Assembly (NCBI GenBank): GCA_010671905.1 | Contig: JAAHII010000001.1 | Span: 1,426,001 to 1,490,000 of the forward strand | Direction of reading: 5' to 3' | DNA from: Leptolyngbya sp. SIOISBB | GTDB lineage: Bacteria; Cyanobacteriota; Cyanobacteriia; Phormidesmidales; Phormidesmidaceae | DNA: 64,000 bases | Part shown: in pieces, positions 35,978-45,487 of the stretch | Layout of the letters: each line of letters opens with the position of its first letter | How positions within the stretch are numbered: position 1 is the stretch's first letter | The notes under the pieces: model-generated | Database searches by the model: none | Seen by the model: the letters and a program-made list of their open reading frames with translations, nothing else | Told to the model about the DNA's origin: nothing | Translations under genes and position numbers: made by a program

Positions 35978-37603
35978 ATGACTCAAACGGTTGACAATGA
36001 TAGTTGCACCCTGTGCAATGCTTGCCAGTCAATTTGTCCGCAGGGAGCAATTAAGGAGAATGATGAGACTGACGGCTTTTGGATTGACCCCACCCTATGC
36101 AATGACTGCGTAGACCAACCCACCCGACTCTGTGCCGAGTTTTGCCAAGCCAATGCGGTAGCGCCCCTGCAGCCCAAAAAGGGGCGCTGTAAGAGTACGC
36201 TGCTGCCTGCTGCTATTCCCGATATCTTTCTCAACGACAAAACCAACCCCTTTGCCTCTTCTATTGTGATTTGGGAAAGTTGCAATATTTTGGCTCAGCG
36301 CTCTGCCGCTGCTTGGCATCCGGATGAAGAGGGCAAGTGGTGCTATCAGCGATCGGTTAATCGAGGTCGAGGCAGTCTCCAGTTTCGCCTTTTAGAAGAC
36401 CCGACTGCCGAGATCTTGGCGCCGCTCTCAGCGTCAGGGACGGAGAAAATTTTTGCCGATTTTGACATTCGAGCCGCCTGTATTCATTTAATCTTGGCTG
36501 CCCACACCACAACTTTAAACAAGCCGTGGGAAGAGACCTTTGTGATCAATGATCAGCACTTTGAGCAGTATCTGGGCCTCGACAAGCGCCGCGATTTGAC
36601 CAAACTCGAAAAACTGACGCTAATTAAGTCCCTGGTATATCAGTGTTGTCAGCTTTTAGTCGCGTTGGAATGGCCGCGGCAAGGTCAGGTGCCGGCCTTC
36701 TCAGTACCAGAACATCCGGTCTGGCACCTAATCGATACCCACTATTACTGGGAAGCCGACGCCGCCGACCAAAATCACTTGATCGGCCTCAGTTTTACCA
36801 TCCGAGCCGGGAGCTGGGCTAAGCACTTTTTAAATAAACAAGACTATCGCCGCCATCGAGCTTTTTATCAATACGGGACGTTACCCAAATCCTTACTCAC
36901 AGAAGTCATGAGCAACTGGCAGCAACACGAGGGCGCGGTTCGGTTGCTGCTGTGGTTGCTGTTCAAACTGCGGTTAGGTGGCGAACACCGCATGACCGTT
37001 CGGACTCTGCTCAAAATCGCCTATGGCGAGGATCGCCTGACCGAAGCCACGACCGTGCGCGGTGCTCACAAACGATTACTCAAAACGTTTGAAGGAGATT
37101 TAGAGGCGATCTACTACTATGGCCTCCAACCCATTTTTGATCCAGAAACCTATCCCCCCGAAATTCAACCCCTGTGGATGCGGGCCAACCAAATTCCTGA
37201 TTCGGCTGATGACGCGCTAGATTTTTGGACGCGAGACGCCAATCATCATCTCAGCCTTACTGATGCGGCCCCCCGCGATAAGTGGCAGCGTCTACTTAAC
37301 GGCCGCCTTTGCGGATTTGAACTCTCAGCAGAATGGCAGCAAACGATCAAGAAAACGCCTGCTAAACGCCGACAAAAACCCAAATCATCCAGTCAGCACT
37401 TGGTTGATATGCTCTCCAGCAGCCGTATCAAATCGGCCCGCCAAGAACAAAATCTGTCGCAAAGGGCTTTAGCCGATCGCATTGGCAAAAGCCAAAGTTG
37501 GGTGCGCGACGTCGAAAACGGCCGGTTTGGGATTAATGCCAAAGATCAGTCCCTTTTACGAACCGCCCTCAATCTGCCACTCGCGCTAAAAGCCAAGACC
37601 TAA
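35978..37603 (+). CDS. cnfR: CnfR/PatB-type Fe-S and HTH transcriptional activator of nif genes
   Basis: CnfR (PatB in Anabaena) activates nif genes under micro-oxic conditions; its clusters are thought to sense oxygen. The 541-residue protein has an N-terminal ferredoxin-like domain with two Cys sets: C10, C13, C16, C20 (SCTLCNACQSICP) and C41, C44, C52, C56. A long central region is typical of this family. Residues 480-540 form an XRE-type helix-turn-helix (IKSARQEQNLSQRALADRIG, then SQSWVRDVENGRFG). The ATG at 35978 has an excellent ribosome site. It is transcribed in the same direction as the cysE-nifV-nifT run, 2.4 kb downstream. The architecture is diagnostic. Confidence 0.93.
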   Translation: MTQTVDNDSCTLCNACQSICPQGAIKENDETDGFWIDPTLCNDCVDQPTRLCAEFCQANAVAPLQPKKGRCKSTLLPAAIPDIFLNDKTNPFASSIVIWESCNILAQRSAAAWHPDEEGKWCYQRSVNRGRGSLQFRLLEDPTAEILAPLSASGTEKIFADFDIRAACIHLILAAHTTTLNKPWEETFVINDQHFEQYLGLDKRRDLTKLEKLTLIKSLVYQCCQLLVALEWPRQGQVPAFSVPEHPVWHLIDTHYYWEADAADQNHLIGLSFTIRAGSWAKHFLNKQDYRRHRAFYQYGTLPKSLLTEVMSNWQQHEGAVRLLLWLLFKLRLGGEHRMTVRTLLKIAYGEDRLTEATTVRGAHKRLLKTFEGDLEAIYYYGLQPIFDPETYPPEIQPLWMRANQIPDSADDALDFWTRDANHHLSLTDAAPRDKWQRLLNGRLCGFELSAEWQQTIKKTPAKRRQKPKSSSQHLVDMLSSSRIKSARQEQNLSQRALADRIGKSQSWVRDVENGRFGINAKDQSLLRTALNLPLALKAKT

Positions 37604-37891
37604 TCGCCTGCGGAAGACTCATGGCATTTTTAGGGCTGTGACATTTTGATGAATCTGGGCGGTTCTACTTTGAGAATGAATCAGCTGTTGCTAGCGACAA
37701 TATGAAGCAAAGACCCTACGGTGCCTCAATAACATCATTGTGACTTTGAGAGTGCCCAGCCCCTGCTAAGAGGTGGTGAACATGGCGAGCATTTCCTTTA
37801 TCGAAGAATTGGGGGCGTTGCTGATTTTAGATATGAATTGAATCGCTAAAAATAAGAACGACACGAGTTAACTCACCATCAATAGCGTAGA

Positions 37892-37908
37892 GCGGGCATC
37901 TTGCCCGC
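37892..37908. repeat. REP-like hairpin GCGGGC-ATCTT-GCCCGC
   Basis: A 6-bp perfect stem with the loop ATCTT, in the gene-poor 37604-38053 interval after cnfR. Words of this form are common dispersed palindromes in cyanobacterial genomes. The interval also has ACTCACT/AGTGAGT at 38040-38059, just before the next gene. No other gene is seen there. Confidence 0.55.
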
Positions 37909-38074
37909 GGCCTCAAACACCGGATTCATACTTCGATTCAGCAATGCCGAATTGGGCAAAGCCCCGTATAAGGTGCTGTAAAGATTTTTCTGGGTTGCTG
38001 ATAGAGGTAGTCTTAGCAAGATTGCATTGACTATGCTGAACTCACTTGACTGAGTGAGTGATGGGTATCGAGCC

Positions 38075-38341
38075 ATGATGTCGGCGTCTGACGACGATGT
38101 AAGAAAAGAAGCGCTATTGACACTGACGACGGAGTTGATCAAGCAGGGGCATCCGGCTGAATATGCCAAATACATGGCTATGGCAGCCATTTTTCAAGCT
38201 GACTTAGACCTGCGCAATGCCCAACTCAGTGGCCTACTACAATCGCTCCAGAGTCAGGACAATGCTATTTATTCCCAAGCCATCAAAGTGGTTGAGGATA
38301 TCCGTCAAGCGTTTGAGCATCGCACTCAACAGAAATCGTAG
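38075..38341 (+). CDS. Hypothetical small helical protein
   Basis: An 88-residue protein from ATG 38075; a GTG at 38054 in frame would add seven residues. It is mostly helical and charged: SASDDDVRKEALLTLTTELI, then HPAEYAKYMAMAAIFQADLD and a final helix IKVVEDIRQAFEH. No signal peptide or known motif. It lies 128 bp before petL on the same strand. Codon use looks like its neighbours. The function is unknown. Confidence 0.6.
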   Translation: MMSASDDDVRKEALLTLTTELIKQGHPAEYAKYMAMAAIFQADLDLRNAQLSGLLQSLQSQDNAIYSQAIKVVEDIRQAFEHRTQQKS

Positions 38342-38468
38342 ATTGCCCCGTCTATCCAGGGATATTGACTGATCGTTAGACAGCGCTTCCCCTTGCAGCT
38401 GACTTTCCCATCAAGTCGGGCGTTCGTGGTTGAATATAAGGACTGTTGTTAAGTTAGGAGAGATCTCC

Positions 38469-38570
38469 ATGAGTGTTGGTGGAGCGATCGCGTTTATCGG
38501 GTTACTCGGCGGCGGGTTTGCCACAGCTATGGTGCTCTATTTTGGGTTGAGAGCCGTCAAGCTGATTTAA
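38469..38570 (+). CDS. petL: Cytochrome b6-f complex subunit PetL
   Basis: A 33-residue single-helix protein: MSVGGAIAFIGLLGGGFA, then TAMVLYFGLRAVKLI. The length, the one membrane span and the C-terminal FGLRAVKLI ending fit PetL, which stabilises the cytochrome b6-f complex in thylakoids. A TAGGAGAG ribosome site lies just upstream. Its TAA shares 4 bp with the stop end of the convergent O-antigen ligase gene. Confidence 0.78.
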   Translation: MSVGGAIAFIGLLGGGFATAMVLYFGLRAVKLI

Positions 38571-39856
38571 GATCTCGACTGAATTCGTTGGCTGAGCACT
38601 GGGCTTGCAGCAATTACGCTTAGGCTCAGCCATGTCACGATATTTACTCGCGCCTCAAAATAAGTGATATCCAACAGCGAAAAGAGTGTAATACCTAAAA
38701 AAGCGAGAAAATAACCAGCCAGCAGCGCTTGATGGCTACCTGTCTGCGGCAGCGATTGCCAGGCTCGATAGCCGCGATAACAGATCAGCCCAACAGCAAG
38801 CGTAAACAGCAGCATGACAGGTAATCCCGCTTCAGAAGCCATCGTCAGCCAAAAATTATGGGCATGGGCAATGTAGGTGTATTGGGGAATTTCACCGTTG
38901 TAGAGCAGTTTGTAATTACCTAACCCTTGGCCCAATATGGGTTGTTCGCGAATCATTTGCATCGCGAGGCTCCACACTTGGACACGAGGATCATCAGTCA
39001 CCCAGGCCCAAGAGATGCTGCGGCCCGCCACCCCAAAACTCAAACTTGTCACAATGACGAGGGCAACCCCTGCCAGGCCCAACGATCGCACCCAACGCTT
39101 GGTCCGGATGCCAAACAGACTCACCAGGATCAGGGCAATCGCGGCAAGTAAACCATTTCGGGAACCAGAACAAAACAGGCAGGCCAGGGTTAGCAGAATA
39201 TTCATGCCAATGAGCCCCCGACAAAGCGCCGAGCGATTCCCCCAAGGCGGCTGATGACCTTCCAAAAAGAGTAGACCCAGATTGAGTCCCAAAATCAATA
39301 CCAGATAGCTTGCTAAGGTATTGGGATAGTCAAACAAGGAATAGGCTCGGGGCACGTGCCAATCGCCTAAATACAGCCAGTCAATTAAGGGGAAATAGGG
39401 TAAAAGATTGGCCGTCGGGGTGAACTTCAACACATATTCGACAATCCCGACCAAGTTCAGCGGCACTGAGGCCAAAACCAAAACGACGGCCCAGCGATAA
39501 ATTTGGAACCAAGGATCGCGAGTTTGCTGAAGATAAACTGTTAGACAGGCCCAAAACCAGAAGAAGGGTAAAAAATGGGTCAGTTGCAGATACGCTTCGC
39601 CGGGGAAAACGGCCTGACTGCAGCTAATCACCATGAGCACAGCAATCGCTAAAAAACCGCTATTAAACAGCTTTGAAACCACTGCTTTCGGACTATGAAT
39701 GTTTTGCCATACGCCGAGACCCAAGAGGCCAAACAACCCTAAAAACATGGCATAGGGATAAGACAATAACCCTAAGCAAACAGGCACTACCCGCTGCCAG
39801 TGAGGAAGCCCCTGCATCACCCCCGGAGATCGTGCGTCAGTATGCGCCATCGCCAA
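38567..39856 (-). CDS. O-antigen ligase/polymerase family membrane protein (Wzy_C)
   Basis: A 429-residue polytopic protein with about 11 membrane segments and the Wzy_C (PF04932) region: FCSGSRNGLLAAIALILVS, then a periplasmic loop with QPILGQGLGNYKLL and IAHAHNFWLTMASEAGLPV. The GSR and HAHN residues are typical of the O-antigen ligase family. It either polymerises or attaches exported polysaccharide. Its start overlaps the 3' end of the WbaP-like gene by 20 bp, so the two form an operon for exopolysaccharide. Confidence 0.86.
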   Translation of the reverse strand: MAMAHTDARSPGVMQGLPHWQRVVPVCLGLLSYPYAMFLGLFGLLGLGVWQNIHSPKAVVSKLFNSGFLAIAVLMVISCSQAVFPGEAYLQLTHFLPFFWFWACLTVYLQQTRDPWFQIYRWAVVLVLASVPLNLVGIVEYVLKFTPTANLLPYFPLIDWLYLGDWHVPRAYSLFDYPNTLASYLVLILGLNLGLLFLEGHQPPWGNRSALCRGLIGMNILLTLACLFCSGSRNGLLAAIALILVSLFGIRTKRWVRSLGLAGVALVIVTSLSFGVAGRSISWAWVTDDPRVQVWSLAMQMIREQPILGQGLGNYKLLYNGEIPQYTYIAHAHNFWLTMASEAGLPVMLLFTLAVGLICYRGYRAWQSLPQTGSHQALLAGYFLAFLGITLFSLLDITYFEARVNIVTWLSLSVIAASPVLSQRIQSRS

Positions 39857-41510
39857 TGAGTACCACCCAAATAGTTCTTAACAGAATATATATATCTAAC
39901 CAGACAGACCAGTTGCGCACATAATACGCATCCAAATTAACCCGTTCAGCATAAGTGACATCATTCCGCCCCGACACTTGCCACAAGCCCGTAATGCCTG
40001 GATGCACTCGTTTATACAACTCATACTTATCGGCGTAATGGCCAATCTCTTCATCCACAATGGGGCGAGGGCCAACTAAGCTCATTTCACCGCGCAAGAC
40101 GTTCCATAATTGAGGCAATTCATCTAGGCTCGTTCGCCGCAAGAAGCGCCCCACTCGCGTAATTCGAGGATCACTTTTCAGCTTACGTTCCTGCTCCCAT
40201 TCTTCCCGCAACAGGTGATTGGCGACCAGATGCTGCTGCAACACCGTATCTGCATTCACCACCATGGAGCGAAATTTCCAAGCAGTAAAGGGCCTGCCAC
40301 GACGCCCTAGTCGATAGTGACCGTAAAAAATCGGCCCTGGCGAGTCTAGCTTCACCGCCACCATAATGATCAAAAAAAGCGGTAAGGCGAATAGTCCTAA
40401 GAGGAGCGTCAACGCACAATCGAGAATCATTTTGGTGAGCCGCGGCCCATACAGTAGCAGGCGCTGACGAATTTCTAAACCTAAAATGCCTCCCATGTCA
40501 GTCGCCCCCACCCACAAGCTCGATAATCCAAACAAGTCGGGAATCACCAGCAAGTGAGGAAACGTGTGCCCGTAGCGTTCTAATATGGCCAGCAGTTTAG
40601 CCCTTGGGACCCCAGGCATCGCGACGATCGCATAGCTGATCTGGCGATCGCGGGCGACAAAGGGCGCGATCGCCAGATTGCCGACCACCGGCACCGATTC
40701 TAAGCTGCCTTGTTTTTTCGGATCATCGTCTAAGACCGCAACGGGTTTGAGCCCCAACCCTGGTTGGCGTTTGAGGGTGCGAATCACTAATGCTCCAGTG
40801 CGCCCCGCCCCCATAATGACGACCGGAAACCCCCACCAGTTGCAAGGCGAGACTATCCGTCTGATGACGATGCGAGATAACCAAACCCCAGCTAATGACA
40901 GCGGCCAAGCCATTAAAAAGATGCCACGGGAGTAGGTAGTACCTTCACGAAATAGAAAAATTACGGCGGCCAAAGCAAAGTAAAAGAGCGTTGTGGTTAA
41001 AACCAGGCGTCTCAACTCTTCTACTGGACTCAACCCGACGGCTGGATATAGCTGGGCAAGCCCGTACAAAAAGACCACCATCCCCAACAGCGGCCACAAA
41101 CTCCAATACAAAGCTGGCTCAAACTGCCCCCCAAAAAGATGTCGAAGCGTCACGCTAATGTAAGCAGCAGTGATAAAACCAATGATGTCAGCAGCCACCA
41201 ACGGAGCTGCGGTAGAAACCGATCGCAGTGAAAAGGTTAAAGGCCCATAAGCCGGTTTAAGCAACTGAGTTAAGGGGGTCATAAACACAGAAGGAGCCCA
41301 CACCACGGCAATGCACATCAGGCACCAAGGTACCCCCAATCCTACAAGGGCGATTGCACAATTACCGGATAAATTATGCCGGTTTTTGGTCGATCCGCAT
41401 AGATACTTAACGGCCTGACAGATCTGGACCACAATGATTTCCGCGCCGCTATTGAGACCGATTGCGTTTAATGATCTAGCCCTCATCAGTGAATTGACGA
41501 AAAATTCCAT
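39837..41510 (-). CDS. Undecaprenyl-phosphate sugar phosphotransferase, WbaP type
   Basis: Starts synthesis of a lipid-linked repeat unit, most likely with galactose-1-phosphate. The N-terminal half has about four to five membrane helices, then a CoA/NAD-binding-like module (PVVIMGAGRTGALVIRTLKR). The C-terminal half is the PF02397 catalytic domain: AWKFRSMVVNAD, DPRITRVGRFLRRTSLDEL, NVLRGEMSLVGPRP, HPGITGLWQVSGRND, and the usual end IGDGAY. The first 76 residues from ATG 41510 are atypical; ATG 41282 (MTPLTQLLKPAYG) may be the true start. It heads an operon with the Wzy-like gene. Confidence 0.9.
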   Translation of the reverse strand: MEFFVNSLMRARSLNAIGLNSGAEIIVVQICQAVKYLCGSTKNRHNLSGNCAIALVGLGVPWCLMCIAVVWAPSVFMTPLTQLLKPAYGPLTFSLRSVSTAAPLVAADIIGFITAAYISVTLRHLFGGQFEPALYWSLWPLLGMVVFLYGLAQLYPAVGLSPVEELRRLVLTTTLFYFALAAVIFLFREGTTYSRGIFLMAWPLSLAGVWLSRIVIRRIVSPCNWWGFPVVIMGAGRTGALVIRTLKRQPGLGLKPVAVLDDDPKKQGSLESVPVVGNLAIAPFVARDRQISYAIVAMPGVPRAKLLAILERYGHTFPHLLVIPDLFGLSSLWVGATDMGGILGLEIRQRLLLYGPRLTKMILDCALTLLLGLFALPLFLIIMVAVKLDSPGPIFYGHYRLGRRGRPFTAWKFRSMVVNADTVLQQHLVANHLLREEWEQERKLKSDPRITRVGRFLRRTSLDELPQLWNVLRGEMSLVGPRPIVDEEIGHYADKYELYKRVHPGITGLWQVSGRNDVTYAERVNLDAYYVRNWSVWLDIYILLRTIWVVLIGDGAY

Positions 41511-41727
41511 GGCTTTAGCGCCCGTCAAGGCGATCGCTCAGCACAAATACATGAAGTCTCAATGGGATTCCCATTGCTGTGGGAGTTTGGCTACTGCAAT
41601 ATAGAGATTCTGCCGGATTGAGTAGCCTCTTTATCGGCGGCGATACAAGGTAGCTAAGTGCTACGGTTTGGGGTGGCAGTTTGAGATCGATACGCTGTAT
41701 TTAAAGAAGGAAGTTGAGCTTGTCAGC

Positions 41728-42312
41728 ATGAATTTCAGCAATTATTTTTCACGCTATGCGTGGTCTGAGTTACCCCTCATTTCCGGCCTAGTGATGACGC
41801 TCGGGTTGATAATGACGCCGGGCACAGGCGCTCTTGCCCAGTCTGAAGAGGAGATGAGTGAATGCAATCAATTTGCTGCCAGTGTCAATCGCAACCAAGC
41901 CATAATGGCGACTTTTGAGCGAGAGATTGAGACCTTTTCCACCAATGCCTCACTGGCGGGAACTTTAGCAGAAATTACTACAGCCGCCTCGCAATATGTT
42001 GAGGCCGTTGACGAAGTCACCACCAACCTGGACAACTTGGCCAATGATTTAGCATCGCGCGACTTTGTCGATAGCCAACTAACGACCTATCGTGATGGTT
42101 ACGTGACGGTCGTAGTCGGTTTTAACAATGCGCTTGGCGTAGTGAGCGAAGCGATGGCCATGGTCGCGGCTGCCGCCACCGAAGATGAATTGTCAGACAG
42201 CTTAGAGTCAGTTGCCAGCAATGCTTCTGCTGCTATTGAACAAATTGAAACCCTCGCAGTTGATGAATCGAACCTGATTGATGAGGTGAATCTTTACTGC
42301 GGTGTGGAGTAA
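41728..42312 (+). CDS. Secreted hypothetical helical protein
   Basis: A 194-residue protein with a signal peptide (LISGLVMTLGLIMTPGTGAL, cut after ALAQ). The mature part is almost all alpha-helix and acidic, with heptad-like patterns (YVEAVDEVTTNLDNLANDLA, then VASNASAAIEQIETL). Cys occurs once near each end of the mature part (MSECNQ and LYCGVE) and the two could bridge. No family is recognised. ATG 41728 begins the signal peptide. It is divergent from the exopolysaccharide operon and followed by a hairpin. Confidence 0.72.
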   Translation: MNFSNYFSRYAWSELPLISGLVMTLGLIMTPGTGALAQSEEEMSECNQFAASVNRNQAIMATFEREIETFSTNASLAGTLAEITTAASQYVEAVDEVTTNLDNLANDLASRDFVDSQLTTYRDGYVTVVVGFNNALGVVSEAMAMVAAAATEDELSDSLESVASNASAAIEQIETLAVDESNLIDEVNLYCGVE

Positions 42313-42314
42313 TC

Positions 42315-42352
42315 CTGTCAGTCGCCGTTCAATCACCGACTGCACCTGACAG
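42315..42352 (+). terminator. Hairpin downstream of the secreted helical protein
   Basis: Outer pairing CTGTC with GACAG and inner pairing AGTCG with CGACT form a broken stem just after the stop codon. It lies between convergent genes. No T-run. Confidence 0.45.
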
Positions 42353-42383
42353 CCTAACGACGAGCCATCGATTGGTCACCCAG

Positions 42384-44954
42384 TTACTCAGACTCATTCA
42401 GTAGAGCGATCGCCTGCTGCCCGGTCTGCCATGCCCCCCAAACGTTCCCCTGCATCAACGATGCGACGGCACTCAACCCTTGGATTTCCGGGGACTCAGG
42501 AGCCATTTCTAAGGCTGGGGCCAGAGCTGATTGAGCGGCTCTAGGGCGAAAGGCGTATAGATTAACGAAGCCCAAATAGGCATGGACATAGGGATTATCG
42601 GCGTCTTGCTGGGCTAGGAATTCAAGAGACGTGATCGCCGCTTGGACCTTTAATTGCAAGACCTGTGACAACACCAAACCGTAGCCATAGGTCACTGCGT
42701 CATCGGGACTTTCCCATCGTCGTTGCAAACTCTGCTCCGCTTGCACCAAATAGTTTTGAATCGGGTCATACAGGTTGAGACGACCAATCGGGTCAAAGAC
42801 TTCGTCCAAATAGTCGGGGCCAAGGGGGAGCAATTGGCTGACTTCACGGAGTTGTGTCACCCAGTCCAAATCGGGAGCCGCGACGTTAGTGGCCTGGGTC
42901 GTGAGTTCAACCGTCGTTTCCGCTAGCCCTAAAGAGTCAGAGTCTCCGGTCACGGTGTCAACATAGCGGCCCACCAAACGATAAGTGCCTGTTGCCGTAG
43001 TCTCGGGGGGGAGGGTCGCCGTCCGTTCAGTAATCTGAAAACAACCATTGGGATTAATGTCAGCAGCACTCAGAGTCGTTTGCTGTGCCTGGATGGGATG
43101 GGGTCTCAGGGTGCCTAACCCAATGCCGTGATCATGAATCCAAGCCCGGTCTATATTCGTGTCCGAAGGGGCAGTCGGTTCCCAGGTCAGGAGCGCGAGC
43201 CCGGTTCTAAGGGCTGACCAGCGGCCAATCCACTCATAGGTGACGGGCAGGGGTTGACCGGGGAGCGCCTGGGGTGGTACTTCAACCCGTTGGAGTTGGG
43301 GAATTTCAGGACTGCAAGCGCTATCGGGTAACGCGGTCACCGTTACTGGCAATTGTTGCCGACGGTAGAGATAGAGTCGCGTATTGTTGGGCAAGTCCCA
43401 AGTGCGGTCAACCGCAAATTCGGGATTGGTTTCTAGCAAATTCGCCAGTTGGGCCTGCTCATCTTCAGGAGTTGGGGGGGGTGGCCAAGGCGCGTCGATC
43501 GCTCCCTGGGCATAAAACCACGACAGCGATCGCAGGTCTTGCTCATGTTTGCTGGGGCGACTGCCGACCTGGCGACCATAAACCTGATAGTCGGCCAGTT
43601 TGCCGTAATAGCTGACATTGTGTTGATTAAACGCGGCGGTGGACTGCAGCCCCCCGACAGTTGAGAGTTGGTAAGGCTGAGTCTGGGCAACGTGCTCAAT
43701 GACTTCATCGTGAGAATATGAAGTGCCCATGTAAGGATAAAACGTGGCATTGGGAGCCAATGCCTGAGTCAACCAGTTCAAGGGCGTTGCACCAGTCGGA
43801 AACATCACTAGCAGAGCCGTCAGTAACCCGACTAGATACGTTGCTGTCGTTACCCAAGGCCACTTGCGCCACCAGCAGGCTAACCCCCAGGCCAGGAGAA
43901 CTGCGATCGCTGGCAGCACCGGGACAATATACCGTAAATCTTTATTCACAATGGCCGACCACAGCACATACCCACCAACGATGTAGGCCAGCAACCACAG
44001 TCGTCCTGTGGGAGTGCCGTCTAGCTGCAGCGTCGACTTCCGACCAGGCAATAGCCCCACTGCCCAGAGCGCCATCCCAACCAGCGGTACGATTAGCAGC
44101 CCCCAAGATACCGCCGTTGGTAAATCTTGCCAGTAATAGGTCCAGGCGGCCAGGGTATTGAGCATGGGGTCACCTTCAGCCTGGGCTGAGGCGACGTTCG
44201 TATTGCCGATAATGCTGAACTGAAAGAGCCAGTTAACCGACAGCCAGGGCAGCATGACAGCGACTGTCACCAATCCACCGACCAAAAGCTGCAGTAATCG
44301 GCCCCAACGGCGGCGCCAAAGCGTCGTGAGAATTACCCAGACCAGCGGCACCAGTAAAAACAACAGTGCCGATTGTTTGGTCATCAGAGCGAGGCCGTAG
44401 CTCAGGCCAAAGGCAACCATCCAGAGCCATTGCCGCAGCAACGAGTGGGCGTCGCGCCAAACGGTGAGACACCAGAAACTCACAATAACCAATGCGGTCA
44501 GGGCATAGTCCAGCTGAAAGTCCAACGCAGTCCGTAGTAAACGCGGCATCAATAAGGTCAGACCTACCGCGAGCAGCCCAATTTGCGGGCTGAATAGATG
44601 TCGTCCTGACCCATAGGTGGCGATGAGTAATATCAAGCCAAAGACGGCATTAGCCAAGATCGCGATGTCTGGCCCTGGCCCTAGCAAGGTATGCATGCCC
44701 GCCGTGACGAGATACAGTACCGGGGGATATTTCGGCGAGAGCATCCACAGATGACGCAGGCCATCGGCAGTCCACCATTGGCTGTGGGTCAGCGTCCACC
44801 AAAAGTTCATCGAGAGGGAAAGGTGCTCTGCTTGATCCCACGCAGGAGGAAGCCGATCCAGGATGAGCCAAATGGCCGCGATCGCGATCGCGCAGCCCCA
44901 GAGCACCCCAATCCGCACCACATCTTCTACCCAGCTAGCAGGCGCTTTCGCCAT
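42384..44954 (-). CDS. GT-C glycosyltransferase (GT39/PMT-like) with C-terminal TPR domain
   Basis: An 856-residue protein. Residues 1-400 form about ten membrane helices with the family start (RLPPAWDQAEHLSLSMNFWW, acidic residue after the first helix) and SPKYPPVLYLVTAG. RYIVPVLPAIAVLLAWG is the usual ArnT/PMT_2 ending block. Residues 420-700 are a beta-rich soluble domain. The last 130 residues are TPR-like (TSLEFLAQQDADNPYVHAYL). It probably transfers a sugar from a polyprenyl-phosphate donor on the periplasmic face. ATG 44954 is preferred over TTG 44972. It stands alone near the exopolysaccharide genes. Confidence 0.78.
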   Translation of the reverse strand: MAKAPASWVEDVVRIGVLWGCAIAIAAIWLILDRLPPAWDQAEHLSLSMNFWWTLTHSQWWTADGLRHLWMLSPKYPPVLYLVTAGMHTLLGPGPDIAILANAVFGLILLIATYGSGRHLFSPQIGLLAVGLTLLMPRLLRTALDFQLDYALTALVIVSFWCLTVWRDAHSLLRQWLWMVAFGLSYGLALMTKQSALLFLLVPLVWVILTTLWRRRWGRLLQLLVGGLVTVAVMLPWLSVNWLFQFSIIGNTNVASAQAEGDPMLNTLAAWTYYWQDLPTAVSWGLLIVPLVGMALWAVGLLPGRKSTLQLDGTPTGRLWLLAYIVGGYVLWSAIVNKDLRYIVPVLPAIAVLLAWGLACWWRKWPWVTTATYLVGLLTALLVMFPTGATPLNWLTQALAPNATFYPYMGTSYSHDEVIEHVAQTQPYQLSTVGGLQSTAAFNQHNVSYYGKLADYQVYGRQVGSRPSKHEQDLRSLSWFYAQGAIDAPWPPPPTPEDEQAQLANLLETNPEFAVDRTWDLPNNTRLYLYRRQQLPVTVTALPDSACSPEIPQLQRVEVPPQALPGQPLPVTYEWIGRWSALRTGLALLTWEPTAPSDTNIDRAWIHDHGIGLGTLRPHPIQAQQTTLSAADINPNGCFQITERTATLPPETTATGTYRLVGRYVDTVTGDSDSLGLAETTVELTTQATNVAAPDLDWVTQLREVSQLLPLGPDYLDEVFDPIGRLNLYDPIQNYLVQAEQSLQRRWESPDDAVTYGYGLVLSQVLQLKVQAAITSLEFLAQQDADNPYVHAYLGFVNLYAFRPRAAQSALAPALEMAPESPEIQGLSAVASLMQGNVWGAWQTGQQAIALLNESE

Positions 44955-45117
44955 AGTGGATGGCTGCCTCAATTCCTCACCGCCCGTATTGTAAGGCGTG
45001 AGGGCACATCCCCTGACCTCGGCCCGTTCCTCAGATTGAACAACAGTTGCCGCTTAAAAAGAGCTGATTAAAGAACGATTCGCAATCTGTCACCGTAACC
45101 ATTTCGACAACAGATCG

Positions 45118-45456
45118 CTAATCCGAGCGCCAATTGCGATAAAGCGCTACACCAAACAGCCCCATACCCCACAGGACGAAATTGGCGACCACCCAAGCCA
45201 TCCAAGTCACCAAATGCCCCAATAGAGCCCAAGAGCCCACGGTCATGCGCATCAGGTATTGCCCGAGGGAGCAAGGGTGAGCCGGAATGTCAGGGGGCGC
45301 GGGCGGACACATGCCCGTTTGGATGACCGTCAGGGCACCGGGAAAAATCCACGACAGGCTCATCAGCAAAGGCGGCACAATCATAGACAGCAGAAATAGG
45401 CCAATCCACCGTTGCAAATGAGGCGATCGCTGACGTGACTGAAAGTTTGAAGCCAT
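45118..45456 (-). CDS. Hypothetical membrane protein
   Basis: A 112-residue protein with two clear hydrophobic segments (LFLLSMIVPPLLMSLSWIF and LVTWMAWVVANFVLWGMGLF) joined by a Pro/Cys-rich loop (CPPAPPDIPAHPC) that could carry a disulfide outside. The start follows the DUF4330 gene by 31 bp on the same strand, so they are probably co-transcribed. The family is not recognised. Confidence 0.65.
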   Translation of the reverse strand: MASNFQSRQRSPHLQRWIGLFLLSMIVPPLLMSLSWIFPGALTVIQTGMCPPAPPDIPAHPCSLGQYLMRMTVGSWALLGHLVTWMAWVVANFVLWGMGLFGVALYRNWRSD

Positions 45457-45487
45457 GCCCGTGGGTTCCGACGTTAACGGCTCTAGC

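Noticed and set aside
37782-37841. 19-residue frame MASISFIEELGALLILDMN after cnfR
   Set aside because: An upstream GAGGTGG could be a ribosome site, but the frame is too short and has no known counterpart.
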